DNA from: Desulfobacula sp.
GTDB taxonomy: Bacteria > Desulfobacterota > Desulfobacteria > Desulfobacterales > Desulfobacteraceae
Length of the DNA: 9,157 bases
Direction: 5' to 3'
NCBI GenBank assembly: GCA_011390085.1
Contig: JAABTB010000063.1
Location: 1 to 9,157 of the forward strand
The translations under genes and the position numbers were made by a program. The notes beneath the pieces are model-generated. The model saw nothing but the letters and a program-made list of their open reading frames with translations, had not been told where the DNA came from and ran no database searches. Each line of letters starts with the position of its first letter. The stretch's first letter is position 1. Below, in pieces: positions 1-6,517 of this stretch.

Positions 1-353
1 ACGGACTGAAGCCGGGTTTCCAGTTCCAGGATCTTATCTTCCAAAGTTTTATTTTCCTGTTTCAAGGTTTCAATGATCATTATTTTTGGGGTTTCAAAAC
101 TGATGAACCGTTTGTCCACCCAACCGGTTTCTTTGGATTCCAATTCCACCTTATAGTATCCCCCCTGTTCTTCAAGAACTGAAACCGGGGTATCGCTTTT
201 CAATCGCTTCATAATGGCGTAGGAATTTCCCGGCCCTTTTCTGAATGTCAGGAATAACATATCAGACACATACCCGGATTGTGCCGGCAAAAGACTTGGA
301 AGTCCAAGAAACAAAAGTAAAAGAATCAGGAATTGAAAAAACGATTTTTTCAT
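1..353 (-). CDS. Exported SH3-domain protein with coiled coil, YgiM/TIGR04211-like (C-terminus cut by window edge)
   Basis: I translated this leftward frame by hand. It is open from an ATG at 353 to base 1 without a stop, giving 117 residues. Residues 1-26 look like a signal peptide: two lysines after Met, then a long Leu/Phe stretch, with likely cleavage near the Ala in LLPAQS. Residues about 27-86 form a bacterial SH3 domain, shown by GYVSD at the start, the RKGPGNSY turn and the closing GWVDKRFI. From about residue 93 the sequence turns heptad-like (ETLKQENKTLEDKILELETR), as in the coiled coil of the TIGR04211 'SH3 and anchor' family, which normally ends in a membrane helix; that end lies outside the window. 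The start is supported by GGAGG ten bases upstream. SH3b domains generally bind peptidoglycan or peptides, so a periplasmic envelope role is likely, but its exact job is unknown. It is divergent from the DAC-domain gene. Confidence 0.85.
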   Translation of the reverse strand, partial: MKKSFFQFLILLLLFLGLPSLLPAQSGYVSDMLFLTFRKGPGNSYAIMKRLKSDTPVSVLEEQGGYYKVELESKETGWVDKRFISFETPKIMIIETLKQENKTLEDKILELETRLQS

Positions 354-466
354 TTAATGTTTGCCTCCGTTTAATTTTTTATCTCAATAACAATCCTTTG
401 ACCATTTTACAATAAAAAAACGCTTGCCAAGGATGCTTAACAAGGGTATCAACTATAACTGCGGCG
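354..466. promoter_or_regulatory. Divergent intergenic region between SH3 gene and DAC gene
   Basis: This AT-rich gap of 113 bases must hold the start signals for both divergent genes. Rightward, TTGCCA (424-429) and TATCAA (447-452) are 17 bases apart and would start transcription only a few bases before the annotated ATG at 467. Leftward, TTGGCA (complement of 425-430) and TAAAAT (complement of 404-409) are separated by 15 bases, which is short. Both assignments are weak matches by eye. I see no strong hairpin or operator-like dyad here. Confidence 0.35.
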
Positions 467-1939
467 ATGGAAACGACTCATTCGGATGTGGAGCAAATGA
501 ACCCGGCCTTTTATCATAAACTGTGTATTACCAATATCCTGAAAGGAGTTGAGGAAGGGCTTTCCAAATATTCCAACGTCAGCCGGGTGGCTGTTATTTT
601 TATTCCCAACGAAAACGACCCCATTCGTATTTTTGATCCCCAGAATATATTAAGGGACCATGAATCAAAACTCAAAGAAATTTTTTATGATGATCATGGG
701 GCCTGGCGCAAGGGAATAAAAGAAAAAATCCTGGGCCAGCCCAAGGGATATATGGCGCCTGAAAACGATCTCTCATTATCCGGGCTGATCTCCTATGGCT
801 GCTCTTCCCAGGATTTTTTTTACCAGATGTGGTTTACGGACCACCATCCGGACATGTGTTCCATTCATCCGACGGAAAGATGGCTGGAACAGGCTGCCTG
901 CCTTCTGCTGCATGATTATAATTCCAGGACCGCCGCCATTAATTCATCAGACTATGTGCTGAAAAATTATTCCCTTCAGGCCGTTGCCGACTATATTGTT
1001 GATGAACGGGAAAAAGGGCTCGGGTCTGATTTCAAAATCCTTATCCCGCCGATTCTAAATGATATTCTCAATATTTCAAAAACCCGGGAAGAAGGCGCCT
1101 GGGCCAGAGGAACTCTTTTTTTTGTGGATACCAGGAGGCTGTCGCAGCTCTCGTTTATCACCAAAATTCAAAAACATGAACGCCCGGTCATCGGTAATGC
1201 AAAGCATATCCGGAAACTCCTTCTCGCGGTTGAAAATTCAGACAGAAAGCTTGTCTCCGACGGCCTGACGGTTATCGGTATCACAGACAGTGAAACCCCT
1301 GCCTATGCTGTCTCGGCTGAATTCAGGGGAGATCACGGGTTTTTAATGCTGGGCAATGAAAAAATTGCTTCTTTTTTTGACGGCAGTTTTCATTCCACCA
1401 CCCGGGAGGCCAAAATGGTGGAACTGGAAGAACTGCTTCTGGATTCAGACATTGGGGCAGAAAAGACCACAGCCTTATTCCAATTGATTTCCCATCTGGT
1501 GCACAGCGCTTCCAACCGGCGGCACGGGTGTACCCTGGTGGTGGATTTGAATGATACCCCAACCCCCTTGTCCGGCCATGTGCTGGACCCGCCCTTAAGT
1601 CTGTTGGAACCCAAAAATTTAGGACTTGCCGATTCCTTATTGAAAATTGACGGTGCGGTTCATATCGCTCCGGATCTCTGTCTTCATGGGTTTGGCTGCC
1701 TTTTGGATGGCAAATGCATCACCTGGGAAAATATGGCAAGGGGGGCAAGATATAATTCAGCCTTACGCTTTTCCGCTGATCACACCCGCATTATTGTGGT
1801 GGTGGTGTCGTCGGACAGGCCCGTATCCATTATTTATAATGGAGTTGAGATTAACGCGTTCAGCCATTGGCGGCCGGTGTACCAATACACACCGGAACCC
1901 GTGGAATTGAAAACATATTTAGACGGAGTAATTCTATGA
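467..1939 (+). CDS. DisA-N/DAC (diadenylate cyclase-like) domain protein with novel N-terminal region
   Basis: This is a 490-residue protein with no signal peptide or membrane segment, so probably cytoplasmic. Residues about 335-462 look like a DAC domain: RRHGCTLVVD (351-360) matches its first strand, DGAVHI (395-400) the metal-binding DGA motif, and GARYNSALRFS (426-436) the position of G-T-R-H-R. A hydrophobic strand (RIIVVVVSSD) and a short I-Y-N-G turn follow, as in DisA and CdaA. DAC proteins fuse two ATP into cyclic di-AMP. Here DGA is intact, but the RHR that grips the triphosphate is R428-Y429-N430, so activity is uncertain; a changed product or a sensing role is possible. Residues 1-330 match no domain I can name and may sense a ligand. 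The ATG at 467 has no clear Shine-Dalgarno. An in-frame ATG at 497 (Met11) also has only a poorly spaced GGAG, so the start is open. The stop overlaps the next gene by four bases. Confidence 0.75.
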   Translation: METTHSDVEQMNPAFYHKLCITNILKGVEEGLSKYSNVSRVAVIFIPNENDPIRIFDPQNILRDHESKLKEIFYDDHGAWRKGIKEKILGQPKGYMAPENDLSLSGLISYGCSSQDFFYQMWFTDHHPDMCSIHPTERWLEQAACLLLHDYNSRTAAINSSDYVLKNYSLQAVADYIVDEREKGLGSDFKILIPPILNDILNISKTREEGAWARGTLFFVDTRRLSQLSFITKIQKHERPVIGNAKHIRKLLLAVENSDRKLVSDGLTVIGITDSETPAYAVSAEFRGDHGFLMLGNEKIASFFDGSFHSTTREAKMVELEELLLDSDIGAEKTTALFQLISHLVHSASNRRHGCTLVVDLNDTPTPLSGHVLDPPLSLLEPKNLGLADSLLKIDGAVHIAPDLCLHGFGCLLDGKCITWENMARGARYNSALRFSADHTRIIVVVVSSDRPVSIIYNGVEINAFSHWRPVYQYTPEPVELKTYLDGVIL

Positions 1940-2238
1940 CACACCATCATGACGATCCATCCCACAGCCATGACCACGACCATGGCCATTCGCACGATCA
2001 CAACCATTCCCATGATCACGGCCATACCCATGAACTGACCTTTGAGCAGAAGCTGGAAAAATTGTTCGACCACTGGATTGACCACAATGAAAGCCATAAG
2101 GAGACCTTTTACACTTGGGCGCAGCGGGCAAAGGAAGCAAAACTGGACAGGGTGGCCGCCCAAATTGAAAAAGCCGGGCAGGCGGCCGGGGAAATTACCC
2201 GGCTGTTGAAAGAGGCCGAAAAGGAACTTAAGGCATAA
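1936..2238 (+). CDS. Small histidine-rich protein, probable metal binding, unknown function
   Basis: This 100-residue protein starts at an ATG that overlaps the upstream stop (ATGA) and has GGAG nine bases before it. An upstream in-frame start at 1867 would lie deep in the previous gene and is less likely. Residues 3-32 carry 15 histidines; from residue 10 to 32 every second residue is His, separated mostly by Asp, Ser and Gly. Such tracts bind Ni, Zn, Co or Cu in metal chaperones and transporters. Residues 35-100 form a charged helical domain with [19 protein letters not shown] (43-61), then amphipathic helix rich in Ala, Glu and Lys. I recall similar short HWIxHNxxH proteins, with or without a His tract, in anaerobic bacteria and archaea, but no function. 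There is no signal peptide or membrane helix. Its tight coupling to the DAC-domain gene suggests they act together. The 3' end overlaps the convergent rocD by 11 bases. Confidence 0.8.
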   Translation: MTHHHDDPSHSHDHDHGHSHDHNHSHDHGHTHELTFEQKLEKLFDHWIDHNESHKETFYTWAQRAKEAKLDRVAAQIEKAGQAAGEITRLLKEAEKELKA

Positions 2239-3427
2239 GCACCTGCCGTATTCTTTCCATGGCCCAGTCGATCTCCTCTTTTCGGATGACAAGGGGCGGG
2301 GCAAACCGGATGACATGGGTATGGGTCTCCTTGCAGAGGAGGCCCTTTTTCATCAGGCGTTCACAAAAGGGCCTGGCGCCTCCGGCTTCGGGTTTCAGCT
2401 CAACCCCGATCAACAGCCCCTTACCCCGGACTTCTTTAACATGGGGGCTTTTCATGTCTTTCAGTCTGTCCATGAAATAAGCACCCATCTTTGCCGCATT
2501 TTCAATCATGCCTTCATCGATCAGCACCTTTAAGGCCTCCCTTGCAACGGCGCAGGCCAGGGGATTCCCACCAAAGGTGGACCCATGGTCGCCGGGAAGG
2601 AAAACCCCCAGGACGTCTTCGTTTGAAAGCACGGCGGATACGGGATAGCATCCTCCGGACAGGGCTTTGCCGATGAGGGTCACATCGGCCTCAATGCTTT
2701 CGTGTTCCTCGGCCAGAAGCTTGCCGGTTCTGCCGAGGCCGGTCTGGATTTCGTCCAGCACAAGGGCAATGTGGCGTCTTGTGCAGATCTCTCTTACGGC
2801 CTTTAAATAGCCGTCGGGCGGGACGATCACACCGGCCTCTCCCTGGATGGGCTCCACCAGAAAGGCAACGGTATTTTCAGTGACGGCATGTTCAAGGGCT
2901 TTGGCATCGCCGAAAGGAATGGGGATAAACCCCGGGGTAAAGGGACCGAACCCGTCCTTGTACTGCTCTTCCGTGGAAAACCCGACAATGGTCAGGGTCC
3001 GGCCGTGAAAATTATTTTCACAGACAATGATTTCAGCCTTGCCCTCGGGAATCTGCTTGATTTTATATCCCCATTTTCTGACCGCTTTGATAACGGTTTC
3101 CACGGCTTCGGCACCGCTGTTCATGGGCAGAACCCGATGAGACCGGGTCAGCTCGCAGACGTCCTTGTAGAACAGGGCCAGTTGATTGTTTCGAAAGGCC
3201 CGGGAGGTGATGCAGAGCTTATCCATCTGCTCTTTCATTTTATGGATGATCCTGGGATGGCAATGCCCCTGATTTACGGCTGAATAGGCGGCCAGGCAGT
3301 CCATATACCGGTTGCCTTCCACATCCCAGACCCAGATCCCCTGTCCTTTTTCAAGAACCACATCCAGGGGCTTATAGTTTTTTGCCCCCAATCGGTTTTC
3401 AAGTTCGATATAGTCCCTTGTTTTCAT
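2228..3427 (-). CDS. rocD: Ornithine aminotransferase (ornithine--oxo-acid transaminase)
   Basis: This class III PLP aminotransferase (399 residues, the usual bacterial RocD length) moves the delta-amino group of ornithine to 2-oxoglutarate, giving glutamate-5-semialdehyde and glutamate. It links arginine/ornithine metabolism to proline and glutamate in the cytoplasm. Visible family marks are [13 protein letters not shown] (46-58, with Tyr48 matching Tyr85 of human OAT), NSGAEAVE (103-110), EPIQGEAGV (192-200), [12 protein letters not shown] (224-235, Asp225 for the PLP ring nitrogen), LIGKALSGG (251-259, Lys254 the Schiff-base lysine) and HGSTFGGNP (281-289). The [11 protein letters not shown] and GKALSGGxYPVSAV blocks favour OAT over acetylornithine or GABA aminotransferases. 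The start has AAGGA seven to eight bases upstream. It follows the DMT transporter gene on the same strand after 68 bases, possibly with its own promoter. Its tail overlaps the convergent His-rich gene. Confidence 0.92.
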   Translation of the reverse strand: MKTRDYIELENRLGAKNYKPLDVVLEKGQGIWVWDVEGNRYMDCLAAYSAVNQGHCHPRIIHKMKEQMDKLCITSRAFRNNQLALFYKDVCELTRSHRVLPMNSGAEAVETVIKAVRKWGYKIKQIPEGKAEIIVCENNFHGRTLTIVGFSTEEQYKDGFGPFTPGFIPIPFGDAKALEHAVTENTVAFLVEPIQGEAGVIVPPDGYLKAVREICTRRHIALVLDEIQTGLGRTGKLLAEEHESIEADVTLIGKALSGGCYPVSAVLSNEDVLGVFLPGDHGSTFGGNPLACAVAREALKVLIDEGMIENAAKMGAYFMDRLKDMKSPHVKEVRGKGLLIGVELKPEAGGARPFCERLMKKGLLCKETHTHVIRFAPPLVIRKEEIDWAMERIRQVLMP

Positions 3428-3465
3428 TGTTCTGTCCTTGGAATGAATTTTTACAGTTCACACAC

Positions 3466-3494
3466 AATCTACAATAGGATCAAAACTTTATCAA
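3466..3494 (-). promoter_or_regulatory. Candidate promoter for rocD
   Basis: On the minus strand TTGATA (complement of 3489-3494) and TAGATT (complement of 3466-3471) are exactly 17 bases apart. They match the sigma-70 consensus at five and four of six positions. The site lies just past the stop of the DMT transporter gene and would give a short leader before the rocD start at 3427. It was identified by eye only. Readthrough from the transporter gene is equally possible because no terminator is visible in the gap. Confidence 0.35.
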
Positions 3495-3495
3495 C

Positions 3496-4404
3496 TCAAG
3501 GGGTTTCTTTGAATCCCGGGTCGGCCTTCGGGTCACGTTTTGTAGAGTATAATTGGGAGATCAGCATCCCGGCCAGCATCAGGATACAGCCCAGAATCCC
3601 TCTATGGGAAAGCATTTCGTCCAGAATGATCCAGCCCCCCAGGGCCGCCACCACGGATTCAAGACATAGGATGATGGCGGCATGGGAGGTGGGGCTGTTT
3701 TTCTGGCCATAGATCTGAAGGGAATAGGCAACGCCCACAGATAAGACCCCCCCATAAAGCAGGGGCAGAGCCGCATCTAAAATATCGGAGAGCACCAAGG
3801 TTTCGGAAAAAAGGGCCGTCACAAGACTTAAGGCAGCGCAGACACAACATTGGACAAGGGACAGCCCCACCGTATCAAAACGCTGGGACAGTCTGCCGAT
3901 GATGATCAGGTGAAAGGCAAAGCAGACCGCCGAGAAAAAGACCAGAAGATCTCCAAAAGCCATGTCCATATCCTTTGTCACACTGAGAAAATACATGCCG
4001 ATACCGGCCAGGACGGCTCCGGTCCAGGTTCCGGGCGAGGTCCGGCTGTTTTTGATGAACAGGCCGATCAAGGGCACCATGACCACATAAAGGCCGGTGA
4101 TAAATCCGGCCTTGCCCGCAGTGGTATAGACAAGACCCACCTGCTGGAGTGAAATCCCGCAAAACAGGATCAACCCGGAAATGATCCCCGAGGGAAGGAG
4201 GCCCCCGGCGTTTTGATCCTTGATCCGGTTCCGCGGAAAAAATACAAAGGGGACCAGGGAAAGTCCTCCCAGAACAAAACGGACCCCGTTAAAGGTAAAG
4301 GGACCCACATGGTCCATGCCGATCCTCTGGGCCACAAAGGCGAGCCCCCAGATGGCAGCCACCACCAATAAGATAAAATCTGATTTCAAAGCGGTTGATT
4401 TCAT
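3496..4404 (-). CDS. EamA/DMT-superfamily transporter (probable metabolite exporter)
   Basis: This is a 302-residue inner-membrane protein with about ten hydrophobic helices in two repeated halves (residues roughly 8-142 and 150-286), the usual 10-TM EamA layout. Family marks include AAIWGLAFVAQRIG (16-29), FNGVRFVLGGL (38-48), AGKAGFITGLYVVMVPLIG (96-114) and, in the second half, SHAAIILCLESVVAALGGW (240-258) with ILDE next to it. Members export amino acids, amines or other small metabolites, or carry sugars and nucleotides; the substrate cannot be read from sequence. I chose the ATG at 4404; a TTG nine bases upstream (4413) is in frame but there is no convincing Shine-Dalgarno for either. 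The tail after the last helix is short and charged. The gene lies 68 bases upstream of rocD on the same strand, so a link to ornithine-derived amino acids is conceivable but not shown. It is divergent from nagZ. Confidence 0.85.
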   Translation of the reverse strand: MKSTALKSDFILLVVAAIWGLAFVAQRIGMDHVGPFTFNGVRFVLGGLSLVPFVFFPRNRIKDQNAGGLLPSGIISGLILFCGISLQQVGLVYTTAGKAGFITGLYVVMVPLIGLFIKNSRTSPGTWTGAVLAGIGMYFLSVTKDMDMAFGDLLVFFSAVCFAFHLIIIGRLSQRFDTVGLSLVQCCVCAALSLVTALFSETLVLSDILDAALPLLYGGVLSVGVAYSLQIYGQKNSPTSHAAIILCLESVVAALGGWIILDEMLSHRGILGCILMLAGMLISQLYSTKRDPKADPGFKETP

Positions 4405-4497
4405 GATATCCAAGCCATATGATCATTACGATCGGATAGGTCAAATTGAGCTGTCCATAAAAAAAGCATGATCTAATATGAAACCAAGGGGTTCGTC

Positions 4498-4508
4498 AAG
4501 GAAATTTA
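4498..4508 (+). promoter_or_regulatory. Ribosome binding site that fixes the nagZ start
   Basis: AAGGA at 4498-4502 lies six bases before the ATG at 4509, which is good spacing. It favours this start over the in-frame ATG at Met9 (4533), which has no such site. The rest of the 104-base gap (4405-4508) shows only poor promoter matches in both directions and a small ATGATCAT palindrome. Confidence 0.6.
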
Positions 4509-5507
4509 ATGAACAGGGATGACGGTACACAGATGGAAACGGCAGGCCAGAGACTCATGCTGGGGTTTGACGGCATTGACCTCAATGATGATCTCAGGCA
4601 TATTATCAGGGATCTTAGGGCTGGCGGCCTGATCCTTTTTAAACGGAATATTGAAACCCCGGACCAGGTGAAGGCCCTCTGCGAGTCCTGCCGGGCCTAT
4701 GCAAAAGCCTGCGGTCTTCCACCCTTGTTCATTGCCGTGGACCAAGAGGGCGGGACCGTGGCAAGGCTCAGGGAGCCCTTCACGCTTTTCAAAGGCAATC
4801 CCTACATTGAAACCCTTGAAGACGCCCGTCATTTTGCAGCCGTCACGGCCCGGGAACTGAAAAGCATCGGGGTGAATATGAATTTTGCCCCTGTCCTGGA
4901 TGTGGCAGGGGATAACGAGGACAGCATCATGAGGGATCGTGCCTTCAAAGGGAATCCTGAAAGGGTGGCGGTTCTCGGGACCGAGGTCATCCGGACCTTT
5001 CAAGAGAACGGCATCCTGGCTGTGGCCAAGCATTTTCCCGGCATTGGCAGGACCATCAAAGATTCCCATTTTTTTCTGCCGGAGCTGGATATTGAATTGC
5101 CTGCCCTGGAAATATCGGACCTGATTCCATTTATGGCGGCAAAGGATGAAGGGGTCTCAGGCATCATGCTGTCCCATATCCTTTACCCAGGGTTGGATGA
5201 AAAATGGCCTGCCAGCCTGTCTCCCTCTATTGCAGGGAATCTTTTAAGGGACCGGATCGGGTATGAGGGCATTGTCATGACCGATGACCTGGACATGAAA
5301 GCCATCCAAAAGGACATTGAAACCTGCATTCGCCAGATCCTTACCTCGGGCATAGATATGGCCCTGATCTGCCATAAGGGCCCCAATATTGACAAGGCCT
5401 ACGATGAAATCAGCCGGCTCCTTCGGGAAGAAGAGGCCCTGTCTGCTCTGGGAAAAAAATCTGTTGAAAGAATTTTAAGGGCTAAACGAAAATATATAGG
5501 ATACTAG
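4509..5507 (+). CDS. nagZ: Glycoside hydrolase family 3 beta-N-acetylhexosaminidase
   Basis: This is a 332-residue cytoplasmic single-domain GH3 enzyme, close to the length of known NagZ. NagZ removes N-acetylglucosamine from GlcNAc-anhydroMurNAc muropeptides during peptidoglycan recycling. Visible marks are AGGLILFKRN (38-47), AVDQEGGTVARL (76-87), NFAPVLDV (125-132), KHFPGIGRTIKDSH (174-187) and YEGIVMTDDLDM (252-263). Asp259 fits the GH3 active-site signature as nucleophile, and Asp185/His187 fit the Asp-His dyad that serves as acid/base in NagZ. The usual His of KHFPGHG is Ile179 here, which I believe also occurs in other deltaproteobacterial homologues but could not check. There is no signal peptide, as expected for intracellular recycling. 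No ampG, ampD or anmK neighbour is present. Its TAG stop overlaps the stop of convergent tsaD in a shared CTAG. Confidence 0.88.
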   Translation: MNRDDGTQMETAGQRLMLGFDGIDLNDDLRHIIRDLRAGGLILFKRNIETPDQVKALCESCRAYAKACGLPPLFIAVDQEGGTVARLREPFTLFKGNPYIETLEDARHFAAVTARELKSIGVNMNFAPVLDVAGDNEDSIMRDRAFKGNPERVAVLGTEVIRTFQENGILAVAKHFPGIGRTIKDSHFFLPELDIELPALEISDLIPFMAAKDEGVSGIMLSHILYPGLDEKWPASLSPSIAGNLLRDRIGYEGIVMTDDLDMKAIQKDIETCIRQILTSGIDMALICHKGPNIDKAYDEISRLLREEEALSALGKKSVERILRAKRKYIGY

Positions 5508-6502
5508 TGGGCCTTTGTTCTGGAATAGACATCATCTTCCAGGGAGGTCAGGTTTCCTTGCTGAATCAGGCGGTATCCCCGGGCGGCAACCATGGCGGCA
5601 TTATCTCCGCACAATACCGGAGAGGGGGTGAATATTCTGATCCCATGGGCGGTTGCATTTTCGGATAGGGTTTCAACAAAGGTTTTATTGGCCGAGACCC
5701 CGCCGGAAATGCCGATGCGGCTGCATTTTTTAAATTGAGCGGCATGGATGAGTTTCTGAGAAAGGACATCAATCACGGCCCTTTGAAAAGAACTCGCCAC
5801 CCCGGCTTTCTCCGGGTCCGAATTCACGGCGTGATCATGGATATACCGGGCCACGGCGGATTTCAAGCCGCTGAAACTGAAATCAAAACTGTCTTTTTCC
5901 AGCAGGGTGCGGGGGAACGGGATGTCCGGGGGTTGTGTCCGGGCCAGTTGTTCAATTACCGGGCCGCCGGGATATCCCAGTCCCAGCATCTTGGCAACCT
6001 TGTCAAAGGCCTCGCCGGCGGCGTCATCCCTTGTCTGGCCCATGAGTTCAAACCGGTCCGGGGATAAGATATGGTAGACATTGGTGTGCCCGCCGGAAAC
6101 CACCAGGGCGATAAAGGGGAATTCAGGAGGGTCATCCATGAGAAACAAGGAATAAATATGGGCTTCCAGGTGGTTGACACCGGCAAAAGGAAGTTGCCTT
6201 GCAAAGGCAAAGGCCTTACCAAAGGAAAACCCTACGAGAAGGGCGCCGATGAGGCCGGGACCCTGGGTTGCGGCCACTCCGCCGATATCGGAAAGACGGA
6301 TACCGGCCTTTTTGACGGCTTCCTCCACGACGGGAACGATGGCTTCAATGTGCATGCGTGAGGCAAGTTCCGGTACGACTCCGCCGTATTGGTGATGCAC
6401 TTCCACCTGGGAGGCAATTACGGAAGAAAGGATGATATGTCCATCCCGGACCAGGGCGGCAGCAGTTTCATCACAAGAGGATTCAATTCCTAAAACGATC
6501 AT
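5504..6502 (-). CDS. tsaD: tRNA N6-adenosine threonylcarbamoyltransferase TsaD
   Basis: TsaD (formerly YgjD/Gcp) transfers the threonylcarbamoyl group from threonylcarbamoyl-AMP to A37 of ANN-decoding tRNAs, with TsaB and TsaE as partners; it is near-universal and usually essential. The 332 residues are full length. The N-terminus MIVLGIESSCDET and the ASKH-fold motifs are intact: NHLEAH (110-115, metal ligands His111 and His115), VSGGHTN (135-141), GEAFDKVAK (163-171), FSGLKSAV (210-217), SGGVSANK (266-273) and CGDNAAM (298-304, metal ligand Asp300). These positions coincide with E. coli numbering. The start is fixed by the conserved N-terminus, since no good Shine-Dalgarno precedes it. It lies 15 bases downstream of purM, so translation is probably coupled and expression probably comes from the purM promoter. 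No tsaB or tsaE is in the window. Confidence 0.96.
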   Translation of the reverse strand: MIVLGIESSCDETAAALVRDGHIILSSVIASQVEVHHQYGGVVPELASRMHIEAIVPVVEEAVKKAGIRLSDIGGVAATQGPGLIGALLVGFSFGKAFAFARQLPFAGVNHLEAHIYSLFLMDDPPEFPFIALVVSGGHTNVYHILSPDRFELMGQTRDDAAGEAFDKVAKMLGLGYPGGPVIEQLARTQPPDIPFPRTLLEKDSFDFSFSGLKSAVARYIHDHAVNSDPEKAGVASSFQRAVIDVLSQKLIHAAQFKKCSRIGISGGVSANKTFVETLSENATAHGIRIFTPSPVLCGDNAAMVAARGYRLIQQGNLTSLEDDVYSRTKAH

Positions 6503-6517
6503 GCGATGGACATGGAA

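Noticed and set aside
1867..1935. Longer reading frame of the His-rich gene starting at 1867
   Set aside because: The extra 23 residues lie wholly inside the DAC-domain gene, and the ATGA overlap at 1936 with GGAG nine bases upstream is a far better start.
1940..2035. Possible tandem DNA repeat or short CRISPR-like array
   Set aside because: The repetitiveness comes from His/Asp codons with mixed synonymous use; there is no fixed repeat unit or spacer structure.
1834..2316. 160-codon minus-strand open frame across the His-rich gene
   Set aside because: It is antisense to the CAT/CAC repeats (reading Met/Val repeats), spans three real genes and matches no protein family I know.
2888..3283. 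131-codon plus-strand open frame inside rocD
   Set aside because: It is fully antisense to a complete, well-conserved aminotransferase gene and has no recognisable domain.
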